The translations under genes were made by a program, and so were the position numbers. Positions 54,079 through 62,842 of a stretch of DNA of 64,000 nt are shown piece by piece. The stretch covers positions 124,001 to 188,000 of the forward strand of contig NZ_LSRP01000107.1 in assembly GCF_001885585.1 (NCBI RefSeq), in the 5' to 3' direction. Origin of the DNA: Pararhizobium antarcticum. Its GTDB lineage: Bacteria; Pseudomonadota; Alphaproteobacteria; Rhizobiales; Rhizobiaceae. Positions within the stretch are counted from its first letter, which is position 1, and each line of letters begins with the position of its first letter. The notes under the pieces were generated by a model. It had not been told where the DNA came from. It saw only the letters and a list, made by a program, of their open reading frames with translations, and ran no database searches.

Positions 54079-56163
54079 CTAGTTCTGTGCAACCGGACGC
54101 ACCAGCGCCGTAACGCGGCGGATGGTCACGCGCCGGTTCAGTTGCTCGGCATCGCCGGTGCGCACCTTCAGGAAGCGCTCACCATATCCTTGGGTGACCA
54201 GGTTTTCAGCCGGAATGTCATAGACTTCCGACAGAAGCACGGCGACAGATTCGGCCCGCTGGTCGGACAGAACGAGGTTGGACTGGTCGGATCCGACCGC
54301 ATCGGTGTGACCTTCGATGAAGAAGGTTTCGCCCGGATCCTTTTCCAGCACTTCGTTCATCGCGTTCGCCACGCTGCGCAGTGTCTTGGCCTGCGACATC
54401 GGCACTTCGGCGCTTCCCGTGGCAAAGGTGATCGTATCGAGATCGATACGGCGCACCTTGTCGCGGATACGGGCCGAGTTCTTCACCTCATCGATCGTGT
54501 AGACGCGCTCGACCTGCTCCACCGGCGGCTCGGACAGGAAGTCGTAATAGTCGCGGTCCGGCTGGCTCGACGTGTCGATGATGTAGTCGCGGACCGGCAC
54601 GCGCAGACGCATGGGCGGCAGGTCGTCGCCGACGTCATAGGCGGGCGGACGCGGGCCGTCACCGGCTTCCGGCGCGTAGATCAGCAGGTATTCGCGGCCC
54701 TGCCGGTCGATGCGCGTGCGCTGCAGGATGTCACCGTAGCGATTGTAGATCGTGACAATCTTGACGCCGCCGACCTTTTCGATCGTTTCGCGGGTGCGGC
54801 CCCGCGGCAGCTCGTCATAATAGGTCTCCTCGGCATTGCGGCGCAGACGCGGACGGTCGTCGCTGCGCACGATGATCTGGTCGCCAAGATCGATCACAAC
54901 GCGGTTGTCGAGTTCCTCTTCGATGCGCGGACGACGATCGCGACGGGTGTTCCCATCGGTATTGCCGGTGATCGCATCAATCAGGTCTGGCAGGTCGAAG
55001 GTCGGCGCCTCGCTGATCCGTTCGCCCTTCTCGTTGTTGGCGGCGCCGATTTCCTCGCGGCTCGGACGGCGTTCCGTGCGGCCGGCCTGTGATTCGGCAT
55101 CGCTCGTCGGTGCCGCGACAGTCTCGTCCTCGGCCCGCAATTCCTGGCGCTGCTTGCGGCGCTTTTCACGCGTATTGTCGCCGCCGGCATTGTCGGCATC
55201 CTTGTCGCTGTCAAGCACGGCAGCGCCATTCTCGACGGGCAGGACCACGGTCTCGTCGCTGGCGGACGGGTCCTTGGCAATCTCTTGCTTCTCCTCCGTG
55301 GTGCGCGTATCGGTCATTTCCGGGACAGGTTCGTCAGCTGCAGCCGCATTGTCCTCGGCAATCGCCGGATCGCCCTCGATCATCGGGCGCAGTTCACCCT
55401 CGGCGACCGGAGGCCTGTCCTCGGACTGGGTCTCGTCCGCAGCCTTCTGCTCTTCCGTCTTCTGCGCCTCAGCTGCAGCCTTCTTGTCGCGCTTCTTGCG
55501 CGGCTTCTCGACAGGCTCCGCCTGCTGCTCGGCTTCCGGCTGCTGTTCTTCGGCATCAGGGGCTGCCTGCTCTTCGGCGGCCGGCTGCTCTTCCTCTACG
55601 GCCGCCTTCTTGTCACGCTTCTTGCGCGGCTTCTCGACAGGTTCCGCCTGCTGCTCGACTTCCGGCTGCTGTTCTTCGGCAACAGGGGCTGCCTGCTCTT
55701 CGGCGGCCGGCTGCTCCTCCGCGGCTGCGGCCTTCTTGTCGCGCTTCTTGCGCGGCTTCTCGACGGGCTCCGCCTGCTGCTCGGCCTCCGGCTGCTGTTC
55801 TTCGGCAACAGGGGCTGCCTGCTCTTCGGCGGCCGGCTGCTCTTCCTCTACGGCCGCCTTCTTGTCACGCTTCTTGCGCGGCTTTTCGACAGGCTCGGCC
55901 TGTTGCTCGGCTTCCGGCTGCTGCTCTTCGGCAACAGGGGCTGCCTGCTCTTCCTCAGCCGCTGCCTTCTTGCGCTTCTTGCGCAGCAGTTCTTCAGGCA
56001 CCACCTCACCGTCGGCGGAGAGCTGATCCACCGCCGGATCGCCGCTTTCCTGCGCCACCTCGAATGGTTTCATCAAGCTGTCGGCCAGTGCCGGCTGAAT
56101 GGCCAGCGACACCGATAGAACCGGAAATGCCACCGTTGCGAAAAGTTTGGATCGAATGCTCAT
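54079..56163 (-). CDS. OmpA-family protein with four tandem 42-residue acidic repeats
   Basis: A 694-residue envelope protein. A signal peptide is at 1-27 (cleavage near ALA-DS); residues 71-238 are four near-identical 42-residue repeats rich in Glu, Gln, Ala, Lys and Pro, each with PVEKPRKKRDKKAA; 240-400 is more acidic low complexity. The C-terminal OmpA domain (about 575-690) has ITFATGSAEV, FIEGHTDAVGSDQSN and the ending LNRRVTI, which binds peptidoglycan. The repeats are probably an extended spacer. The ATG at 56163 has a strong AAGGAGGAG site. Divergent from the amino acid ABC genes. Confidence 0.9.
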   Translation of the reverse strand: MSIRSKLFATVAFPVLSVSLAIQPALADSLMKPFEVAQESGDPAVDQLSADGEVVPEELLRKKRKKAAAEEEQAAPVAEEQQPEAEQQAEPVEKPRKKRDKKAAVEEEQPAAEEQAAPVAEEQQPEAEQQAEPVEKPRKKRDKKAAAAEEQPAAEEQAAPVAEEQQPEVEQQAEPVEKPRKKRDKKAAVEEEQPAAEEQAAPDAEEQQPEAEQQAEPVEKPRKKRDKKAAAEAQKTEEQKAADETQSEDRPPVAEGELRPMIEGDPAIAEDNAAAADEPVPEMTDTRTTEEKQEIAKDPSASDETVVLPVENGAAVLDSDKDADNAGGDNTREKRRKQRQELRAEDETVAAPTSDAESQAGRTERRPSREEIGAANNEKGERISEAPTFDLPDLIDAITGNTDGNTRRDRRPRIEEELDNRVVIDLGDQIIVRSDDRPRLRRNAEETYYDELPRGRTRETIEKVGGVKIVTIYNRYGDILQRTRIDRQGREYLLIYAPEAGDGPRPPAYDVGDDLPPMRLRVPVRDYIIDTSSQPDRDYYDFLSEPPVEQVERVYTIDEVKNSARIRDKVRRIDLDTITFATGSAEVPMSQAKTLRSVANAMNEVLEKDPGETFFIEGHTDAVGSDQSNLVLSDQRAESVAVLLSEVYDIPAENLVTQGYGERFLKVRTGDAEQLNRRVTIRRVTALVRPVAQN
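55450..55953 (-). repeat. Four tandem 126-bp in-frame repeats
   Basis: Four direct copies of a 126-bp unit encoding 42 residues, coding on the minus strand inside the OmpA-family gene. Copies 1-3 differ at few positions (VEEE/AAEE in the tail; EAEQQ/EVEQQ); copy 4 has one V-to-D change in the first ten residues and diverges in its last eight. High identity suggests recent duplication or homogenisation and copy number may vary between strains. Confidence 0.92.
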
Positions 56164-56516
56164 GTCTGTCTCCTCCTTGGAGAGGTCTGTTCTGTTTTTG
56201 CCGTCGACTGGCCGTTGCCGGATGTCCGGGCAGCAAACCGCGGGACTGCAGTCAAAGTTCCATGCGATGCCTAGCGGAACCGCGATTAACTCGTGATGAA
56301 CAGCGTATTCATCCTCGACAGCACATAGAGGCGATCTTGCGGCGGAAAGGGGTAAACGCGGCCACAGCATGAAGTTTCGGCGTTTTTCGACGGATTCCTG
56401 TTGATTTTCTCCTGGAAAGCGTAGGACTATCGGCCCAGACCGGCAAAACAATGCCCGGCATACCGGACATCCGCATAAAACAAAAAACCGGATGTCTGCC
56501 AACAGAGAGGATGAAC
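56164..56516. other. Divergent intergenic region, OmpA protein / amino acid ABC operon
   Basis: A 353-bp stretch with no credible gene; it must hold both divergent promoters. No operator or riboswitch was recognised. Confidence 0.4.
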
Positions 56517-57299
56517 ATGCGTATTTCCAAACGTCTGGCAGTCGCCGCTTCGGCTGCCGTTTTCGCACTCATGGCCGGCTCCGCCCTGGCTGAAGGCGAA
56601 AAGATCGTGATCGGCACGGAAGGCGCCTACCCGCCCTTCAACAATCTTGAAGCGGACGGCACGCTGACCGGCTTCGACATCGACATCGCCAAGGCGCTCT
56701 GTGCCGAGATGAAGGCAGAATGCACCTTCGTCACCCAGGATTGGGACGGCATCATCCCGGCGCTTTTGTCAAAGAAGTTCGATGCGATCGTCGCTTCGAT
56801 GTCGATCACGCCCGAGCGCCAGGAAAAGGTCGACTTCACCGAAAAATATTATAACACCGGCCCGGCCATCGCCATACCGAAAGATTCGGACATAACGGAA
56901 GCAACGGCCGCTGGCCTCGCCGGCAAGACGATCGGCGCGCAGTCGTCGACGACGCATTCGAACTATGCCGAAGCCTTCTTCAAGGATGCCGAGCTGAAGC
57001 TCTACCCGACGCCTGACGAATACAAGCTCGACATCGCCAATGGCCGTGTCGATGCCGTCATCGATGACGTCGTCGTCCTTTCGTCCTGGCTCAAGACCGA
57101 GGACGGCGCCTGCTGCAAGATCCTCAAGGCGCTCGATCCGGATCCCGTCATCAACGGACCTGGCGCCGGCATTGCGATCCGCAAGGGCGAGACCGAGCTG
57201 AAGGGCAAGTTCGATGCCGCCATCCAGGCGATCCGCGCCAATGGCACCTACAAGGAAATCAACGACAAGTATTTCGATTTCGACGTCTACGGCGGCTGA
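56517..57299 (+). CDS. Polar amino acid ABC transporter, periplasmic binding protein
   Basis: A 260-residue solute-binding protein of family 3 (SBP_bac_3). Signal peptide about 1-25 (cleavage after ALA), then GTEGAYPPFN, GFDIDIAKALCAEM and the SITPERQEKVDFTEKYY signature. The C-terminal FDAAIQAIRANGTYKEINDKYF is typical of lysine/arginine/ornithine or opine binders. Precise ligand not certain. Start at 56517 with GAGAGG upstream; ATG 56511 is possible but overlaps the ribosome site. First gene of a binding protein-permease-permease operon. Confidence 0.92.
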   Translation: MRISKRLAVAASAAVFALMAGSALAEGEKIVIGTEGAYPPFNNLEADGTLTGFDIDIAKALCAEMKAECTFVTQDWDGIIPALLSKKFDAIVASMSITPERQEKVDFTEKYYNTGPAIAIPKDSDITEATAAGLAGKTIGAQSSTTHSNYAEAFFKDAELKLYPTPDEYKLDIANGRVDAVIDDVVVLSSWLKTEDGACCKILKALDPDPVINGPGAGIAIRKGETELKGKFDAAIQAIRANGTYKEINDKYFDFDVYGG

Positions 57300-57413
57300 T
57301 TTCGAACTGCACAGAAATGCGATGGCGGAAGGCTTGCCCTTCCGCCATTTTTGTTTGACAACACAAGACAACAACAAGCGAGCCAAAAAGGCCGCGCCGG
57401 GGAAAACAGACAC

Positions 57414-58217
57414 ATGCAGGCTGCATTTGCCGCCCTATCGTCGCTGCTGTCGTGGATTGCCACGACCATCGATCCGCTCTGCGGCCCGATCGGTGTGTTC
57501 AGGCTGTTTGCCTCCGGGACACTTTTGTCCTGCGGCGATGTCGGCTGGGGCGACGAGATCGCCTTCGGTTTCATGATTACCACCAGCCTTGCCCTCTGCA
57601 CCTTGCCCATCGGCCTGTTCTTCGGCTTCTTCATTGCACTGGCCAAGCAGTCGGAAGAAAAATCGCTGCGGCTGGCGACCGACATCTACACGACGATCTT
57701 CCGCGGCCTGCCCGAGCTTTTGACACTGTTCATCGTCTATTACGGCTTGCAAATTCTGGCGCAGCAATTCATGGCCGGGCTCGGTTATGAGGGAGCGGTG
57801 GAGATCAACGCCTTCGTTGCCGGCATGATCGCGCTCGGCGTCGTTTTCTCCGCCTATTGTTCCGAGGTGCTGCTCTCTGCCTTCAAGGCAATCCCGCGCG
57901 GCCAGTACGAGGCCGGCGATGCACTGGGCCTGCGCCGGGGCCGCACCATGCGGCTGATCATCCTGCCGCAGCTGGTGCGCATTGCGCTTCCCGGGCTTGG
58001 AAACCTCTGGATGGCGCTTCTCAAGGACACCGCCCTCGTCTCGGTCATCGGCCTGCCCGATATCCTGCGCCAGACCGGCATCGCCGCACGCGTGACGAAA
58101 AACGCCTTTGAATTCTTCTCGATCGCCTGCCTGCTCTTCCTCGTTCTGGCCATGCTGTCGTCGCTGGTGTTTTCCGCGCTCGAGCGCTGGACGAAACGCT
58201 CGGAGGCCGCCCGATGA
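57414..58217 (+). CDS. Polar amino acid ABC transporter permease (HisQ-like)
   Basis: A 267-residue inner-membrane subunit of a polar amino acid importer. Five or so hydrophobic segments and the EAA loop EAGDALGLRRGRTMRLIILP (about 172-191), which docks on the ATPase, are seen; IFRGLPELLTLFIVYYG is a family motif. ATG 57414 follows GGGGAAAA. Its stop overlaps the start of the second permease (ATGA). It pairs with that gene as a HisQ/HisM-type heterodimer. Confidence 0.92.
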   Translation: MQAAFAALSSLLSWIATTIDPLCGPIGVFRLFASGTLLSCGDVGWGDEIAFGFMITTSLALCTLPIGLFFGFFIALAKQSEEKSLRLATDIYTTIFRGLPELLTLFIVYYGLQILAQQFMAGLGYEGAVEINAFVAGMIALGVVFSAYCSEVLLSAFKAIPRGQYEAGDALGLRRGRTMRLIILPQLVRIALPGLGNLWMALLKDTALVSVIGLPDILRQTGIAARVTKNAFEFFSIACLLFLVLAMLSSLVFSALERWTKRSEAAR

Positions 58218-59044
58218 GCCATCGCGAAACCATGCTGCCTGCCCTGCCCGCACCGCCCGAGGCCGCGCGTCGGTTCACGACATCGCGGCTGATCGGCAAC
58301 GTCACGCTCGGCATCTGGCTAGCCGCCGCCATCGGCATCGTGCTGTTCATCATCGACAGCTGGAGCATCGAGAAACTCACCAAATACGGCCCCAACCTCA
58401 TCTCGGGTCTGGGCGTGACGCTGACGCTGGTCAGCATATCCGTGGTGCTCGGCGGTATTCTGTCGCTACCGCTGGCCTATGCCCGCATGACAAAAAACAA
58501 GGTGCTGTCCTGGCTCGCCTACATCTATGTCTATTTCTTCCGGGGCACGCCATTGATCACCCAGCTTTTCCTCATCTACTACGGCTTTGGCACATTCCGG
58601 CCCTATCTCGAGGCGATCGGCCTCTGGACCTTCTTCCGCGATGCCTGGTTCTGCGCGCTCCTGACCTTCACGCTCAACACCGCCGCCTACCAGGCGGAGA
58701 TCCTGCGCGGTGCCATCCAGAGCGTGCCGCGCGGCCAGCACGAAGGCTCGGCCGCACTCGGCCTGCCCCGGCGCATCGCCTTTTTCAAGATTATCCTGCC
58801 GCAGGCGATGATCGTCGCCCTGCGCCCCTATGGCAACGAAATCATCCTGATGATCAAGGGCTCCGCCATCGTCGCCATCGTCACCGTCTTCGACCTGATG
58901 GGCGAAACCCGCCGCGCCTTTTCGCGCACCTATGATTTCCAGATGTATCTCTGGGCGGCCATCCTCTACCTGATCATGGTCGAGATCCTGCGCAATCTCT
59001 GGGCCTGGATCGAAAACCGCCTGACGCGGCACCTGAAGCGCTAG
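58214..59044 (+). CDS. Polar amino acid ABC transporter permease (HisM-like)
   Basis: A 276-residue inner-membrane partner of the preceding permease. The N-terminal 40 residues are cytoplasmic; then YVYFFRGTPLITQLFLIYYG and the EAA loop HEGSAALGLPRRIAFFKIILP mark the family. The ATG overlaps the upstream stop. No ATP-binding subunit follows: the next gene is Usg, so the ATPase must be supplied from another locus. Confidence 0.92.
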   Translation: MSHRETMLPALPAPPEAARRFTTSRLIGNVTLGIWLAAAIGIVLFIIDSWSIEKLTKYGPNLISGLGVTLTLVSISVVLGGILSLPLAYARMTKNKVLSWLAYIYVYFFRGTPLITQLFLIYYGFGTFRPYLEAIGLWTFFRDAWFCALLTFTLNTAAYQAEILRGAIQSVPRGQHEGSAALGLPRRIAFFKIILPQAMIVALRPYGNEIILMIKGSAIVAIVTVFDLMGETRRAFSRTYDFQMYLWAAILYLIMVEILRNLWAWIENRLTRHLKR

Positions 59045-59210
59045 GAGACATTATCCGGGGCGATCAACCACTTGGCAGCACTCCTCCGAAAAGGCTGCTA
59101 ACACACTGAAATCAAATAATATTCACAAATCTCCGACGCGCTTTAACACTTGATTTACCAATCGGGCGCTTCAATCATAGGGACCATCATTCAGCAACGA
59201 TGAGGTCCAT

Positions 59211-59477
59211 ATGACAAACGAAATGGAACTGCAGCTTAAAGGTTATGGCCTGACGACCGCACAGATCCTCTATCGCATGCCCGATCATCCGGCCTTTCTG
59301 CAAACCTATATCTGGCAACAGTACGACATCGCGCCGCACTTTCCCGAGATGAACAGTTTCCTGAAATTCTGGCAGGAGACACTCGACGGCCCCCTGCATT
59401 CGGTGCGCTACATTCACCGCAAGCTGATCTCGGCCACCGACTGGCGGGCGCTCAAGGGCGAATTCATCATCAACTGA
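59211..59477 (+). CDS. Usg family protein
   Basis: An 88-residue soluble protein of the Usg family, first noticed upstream of a tryptophan gene in Caulobacter. The sequence is nearly all conserved in the family: LKGYGLTTAQILYRMPDHP, QTYIWQQYDIAPHFPEM, FLKFWQ and the ending RYIHRKLISATDWRAL. Function unknown. GAGG precedes the ATG. No trp genes are nearby in this window. The 166-bp space before it is AT-rich and probably contains its promoter. Confidence 0.93.
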   Translation: MTNEMELQLKGYGLTTAQILYRMPDHPAFLQTYIWQQYDIAPHFPEMNSFLKFWQETLDGPLHSVRYIHRKLISATDWRALKGEFIIN

Positions 59478-59547
59478 GCACGCCCTGCGGCGCAACAGGG
59501 CTGAAGATCGACTTGCCAAGTCGGGGACGGCACCTTATGACGCCGCC

Positions 59548-60363
59548 ATGGAAAAAATCGACGAAGAAGCTTTGGCCGAAGCCTATAATCGCGCGCTCGC
59601 GCTGGAGAAATCCGGTGATATCGAAGCCGCAGTGAAAGCCTACGAGGAGGTCCTCGCGATCGATCCCGAGGACCATGGCGGCGCGGCCGTGCGCATCGCC
59701 TCGATGGGCCGCGGCGAGACGCCCGACAAGGCGCCGGACGCTTATGTGACCACACTGTTCGACCAGCATGCCGACGTCTTTGAGGATGTGCTCGTCGAGC
59801 AGCTCGAATATCATGTCCCGGTTCTGGTGCGCCAGCGGCTGCAGGCCCTCGCGCTTGGCCCGTTCAAGCGGCTGCTCGATCTCGGTTGCGGCACGGGCCT
59901 GACCGGCGGCGCACTGCGCGATCTTGCGGGCGACATGACCGGCATCGACCTGTCGGAAAACATGGTCGAAGTCGCCCATGACAAGGACCTCTACGAAACC
60001 CTCTATGTTGCCGAAGTGGTGGATTTCCTCGAAGACAACGACGATCCGTCCTTCGACCTGATCACCGCGACCGACGTCTTGCCCTATCTCGGCGGCTTGG
60101 AAGCCCTGTTCTTCGGCGTTGCCGAAAACCTGGAGCCCGGCGGCCTGTTCATATTCTCCAGCGAAACCCTGCCGGAAGAGACGCTGGCCGGGCGCCGCTT
60201 CATGGTCGGCCCGCACCAGCGCTTTGCCCATGCGCCGGACTATGTGCGCAATCGGCTTGATGAAACCGGTTTCGACCTGGTGGAAATGACCGACATCACC
60301 GTTCGTCTGGAGGATGGCCAGCCGATCGCCGGCCACCTCGTCATCGCAAGGCTGCGCGCCTGA
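59548..60363 (+). CDS. TPR-containing class I SAM-dependent methyltransferase
   Basis: A 271-residue protein. Residues 1-50 look like one tetratricopeptide repeat (EAYNRALALEKSGDIEAAVK), and about 75-265 are a Rossmann methyltransferase with motif I LLDLGCGTGLTGGALR and the motif II-IV segments IDLSENMVE and FDLITATDVLPYLG. Substrate unknown; the layout resembles UbiG-like or NDUFAF5-like predicted methylases. No clear ribosome site precedes the ATG. Confidence 0.88.
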   Translation: MEKIDEEALAEAYNRALALEKSGDIEAAVKAYEEVLAIDPEDHGGAAVRIASMGRGETPDKAPDAYVTTLFDQHADVFEDVLVEQLEYHVPVLVRQRLQALALGPFKRLLDLGCGTGLTGGALRDLAGDMTGIDLSENMVEVAHDKDLYETLYVAEVVDFLEDNDDPSFDLITATDVLPYLGGLEALFFGVAENLEPGGLFIFSSETLPEETLAGRRFMVGPHQRFAHAPDYVRNRLDETGFDLVEMTDITVRLEDGQPIAGHLVIARLRA

Positions 60364-60405
60364 CCGTCACATAGCCCGGCCGACCTGGCCGGGCCGCGAT
60401 CGAAG

Positions 60406-60786
60406 TTACGCGTCGTGCACGGCCGGCGTCTCGTACCAGTCGCCCTTGAATTCGGTCAGGATGTTCTTGACGATCACTTTGCCTGTGGGACCGTCGATGA
60501 CGCCAGCGGAAACCATCAGGAGATCGGTGCCGATATTGTCCTTGAACAACCGGCTGCCGCAGGTCGAGCAGAACCCCCGGCGCGCCGTGTCGCTATAGCC
60601 CCACCATTGCAGCGTGCCATCGGCTTCGAACCGGACATCGTCACGCGGCGCACCGATCACCGCCATGTAGTTGCCGTGTGCCTTGCGACAGTCACCGCAA
60701 TGGCAGCAGAAGACGCCGGCCGCATCGGTCGGAATGGAAAACTTCACACCGCCACAGCGGCAGGATGCGTTCAGTCGTTCAGCCAT
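60406..60786 (-). CDS. GFA family zinc protein (second copy)
   Basis: A 126-residue GFA-family protein with the zinc cysteines in CRCGG, CCHCGDCRK and CSTCGS. It is not a duplicate of the GFA gene at 30 kb; similarity is limited to the metal sites and fold. The ATG at 60786 has GAGG upstream. It converges on the methyltransferase gene and is divergent from the following membrane protein gene. Function unassigned. Confidence 0.9.
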   Translation of the reverse strand: MAERLNASCRCGGVKFSIPTDAAGVFCCHCGDCRKAHGNYMAVIGAPRDDVRFEADGTLQWWGYSDTARRGFCSTCGSRLFKDNIGTDLLMVSAGVIDGPTGKVIVKNILTEFKGDWYETPAVHDA

Positions 60787-61014
60787 GTTCTTATCCTCAT
60801 TGCAGTGTCCGGGTCGGCGATCGCCACCCGATCCCGGTTTACATATGGCTGGATGCCGTCGCGTCCATGTCCGTGCGCGGGAAAAGATCAAGAGCGGGAT
60901 TTTACAGCCAATAATGCAATCCTTGATAGAATTAACAACCCTGAAGGGCAATCGGTTTGTAGACGGAACGCCTGAGAGTTCTAGCTTGACCTTTCAACCT
61001 AAGGGGGAATTCAG

Positions 61015-62559
61015 ATGCAGGATTGGGCATGGTTGACGGGGGCGACGCATTTCTTTGGTCTGGTGGGGGATACACTTGAGAACCTCCTGGGGCTCAATCC
61101 GATCGCCCTTCTGTTCGCGCTGTTGACACCGCTGCTCCTGATCTATGGGCGGCGCGAAGTCCGGGTACGGCGGTTGCGCTCGATCCAGGATTTTATCCGT
61201 GCCTTTGATCAGCTGCGCCAGACGCAGGCGGAAAAGGATGAGCAGGACGCTGCTGCGCAATCGGTTCCCCCGGCCAGGCGACCACAGCCGATCACCCAGA
61301 ACCCAACCTTCGAATTCGTCCGCTCGAAATACACGTCCGACATCGAGCCTGTCGAATGGCGGGGCGAAAAACGGACATTGAAACTTAGCGAAAACGAGGA
61401 GATCGACCGGATCATCGAGAGCCTCGGGGCCTTTGGATCACCCACCGACAAGCGCATATTCCTGTCGACGACAGGCTTTATCATCGCCTGTTATTTCGGC
61501 TTTGATGCGCTGCAGGAAACGATGCTTTCCGGCTTCGGAGCCGCTGGCTCTGCCTGTGCGACCACCTTGCCCTGCACCGAGGCCGCGATGAAGCCCGGCT
61601 CCTACGAACAGTTGCGCATCATCGGCTCGCTCACCTTTGTTGGTGCCTATATCGCCGCAATCCGGATTTTCCTGCGCGGCCTTTCGGTGTTCGACCTGTC
61701 GTCCTACACCTTCCTGCGTCAGACCGGCGAGATGCTGGCATCGGTGACTTTCACCATTCTCGTCTTCCGTGCCTTTCCCGATCCCTTTCATGACGTGGTC
61801 TCGGCAGTGGCCCCCGGCTTTGCAGGCCCCGCCGATGGCAGCATTCCCTGGATCTGGCTGGCGCTGGCGCCGCTGTTCGGCCTCCTGCCGCAAAGCGTCA
61901 CGAAATTCCTGCTGATGAAGATGCAGTCGCTGGTCGCCTGGATCAAGACGAGCGACGACCGCTTCATCGCCGTGACGAAGATCATCTCGCTGGATATCAT
62001 CGACGGCATCGACTTCGAGACGCGTTTCCGTCTGGAGGAATGCGGCATCTACGATGTCCAGAACCTGGCCACCTACAATCCGATCATGCTGCACATCGAA
62101 TCGCCCTACGGCATCTATCAGGTGATAGACTGGATCGGCCAGGCGCAGCTCTGCCACATCGTCGGTCCGGAAAAGTTCCTTTTGTTCCGCGAGGTCAACA
62201 TCCGCACCATCTTCGATCTCGAACGGGCGATCAGCGACGTCAACGCGCCGCCGGAATTCGACGACATCTGCGTCAGCATCCTGTTTGCCAGCACCGACAA
62301 TCTCAAACAGACACTGGATATCACCAAGACCAAGCTGGCGACCATTGCCGAGGATGGCACGGTCAGCGATGTCGACCTGGCCGAATACAGCCGCTGGGTC
62401 CGGGGAAAGATCAACAAGACGAATGTGTCGGCAGCAACCGAACATGTCATGCGCTGGATTGCCGATGATCTGCATGTCCGCCGGCTGCGCCGTCTCTGGA
62501 AAGAGATTTCCGCCAGCCTCGGTGAAGACTCCGATCGGCTGGACAGCACCAAACGTTAA
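61015..62559 (+). CDS. Unrecognised membrane protein, five predicted helices
   Basis: A 514-residue protein I cannot assign to a family. Predicted transmembrane segments are near 29-45, 149-166, 202-220, 240-254 and 278-295, with a 100-residue charged loop after the first. The C-terminal 200 residues are soluble; LEECGIYDVQNLATYNP (340-356) resembles a helix-hairpin-helix repeat of the kind that follows membrane domains in some DUF4332-like proteins, and a second, weaker repeat (LFREVNIRTIFDLE, 390-403) follows. A strong GGGGGAA site precedes the ATG. Probably an inner-membrane sensor or scaffold, but no function is proposed. Confidence 0.8.
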   Translation: MQDWAWLTGATHFFGLVGDTLENLLGLNPIALLFALLTPLLLIYGRREVRVRRLRSIQDFIRAFDQLRQTQAEKDEQDAAAQSVPPARRPQPITQNPTFEFVRSKYTSDIEPVEWRGEKRTLKLSENEEIDRIIESLGAFGSPTDKRIFLSTTGFIIACYFGFDALQETMLSGFGAAGSACATTLPCTEAAMKPGSYEQLRIIGSLTFVGAYIAAIRIFLRGLSVFDLSSYTFLRQTGEMLASVTFTILVFRAFPDPFHDVVSAVAPGFAGPADGSIPWIWLALAPLFGLLPQSVTKFLLMKMQSLVAWIKTSDDRFIAVTKIISLDIIDGIDFETRFRLEECGIYDVQNLATYNPIMLHIESPYGIYQVIDWIGQAQLCHIVGPEKFLLFREVNIRTIFDLERAISDVNAPPEFDDICVSILFASTDNLKQTLDITKTKLATIAEDGTVSDVDLAEYSRWVRGKINKTNVSAATEHVMRWIADDLHVRRLRRLWKEISASLGEDSDRLDSTKR

Positions 62560-62842
62560 ACGCACGAACTGTGCTTGCATCAATCGGACCGGCAGGGGCA
62601 ACCTGCCGGTTTCGCCATTCAGGATTGCGCCCGCTCTGCCCGCTTGGCCACGAGCCAACCCATTCGTCTTTTTGCAGCGCTGCCGGACGCGGAAAAAACC
62701 CGTGATGGCTTCCCCCCGAATGGGCGTTCGGCTACTCCATGAGGCTTGTATACGGAATCGATTTCGGAATTTCAGCAGGGAACGATCAGCCGCAAATGGC
62801 TCGCTGCAAAATATCCGCGATCCAGGTCTTCAGGAGTTCTCA

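Noticed and set aside
55450-55953. Tandem repeats as a CRISPR array
   Set aside because: The units are 126 bp, contiguous and in frame inside a coding gene; there are no unique spacers and no cas genes.
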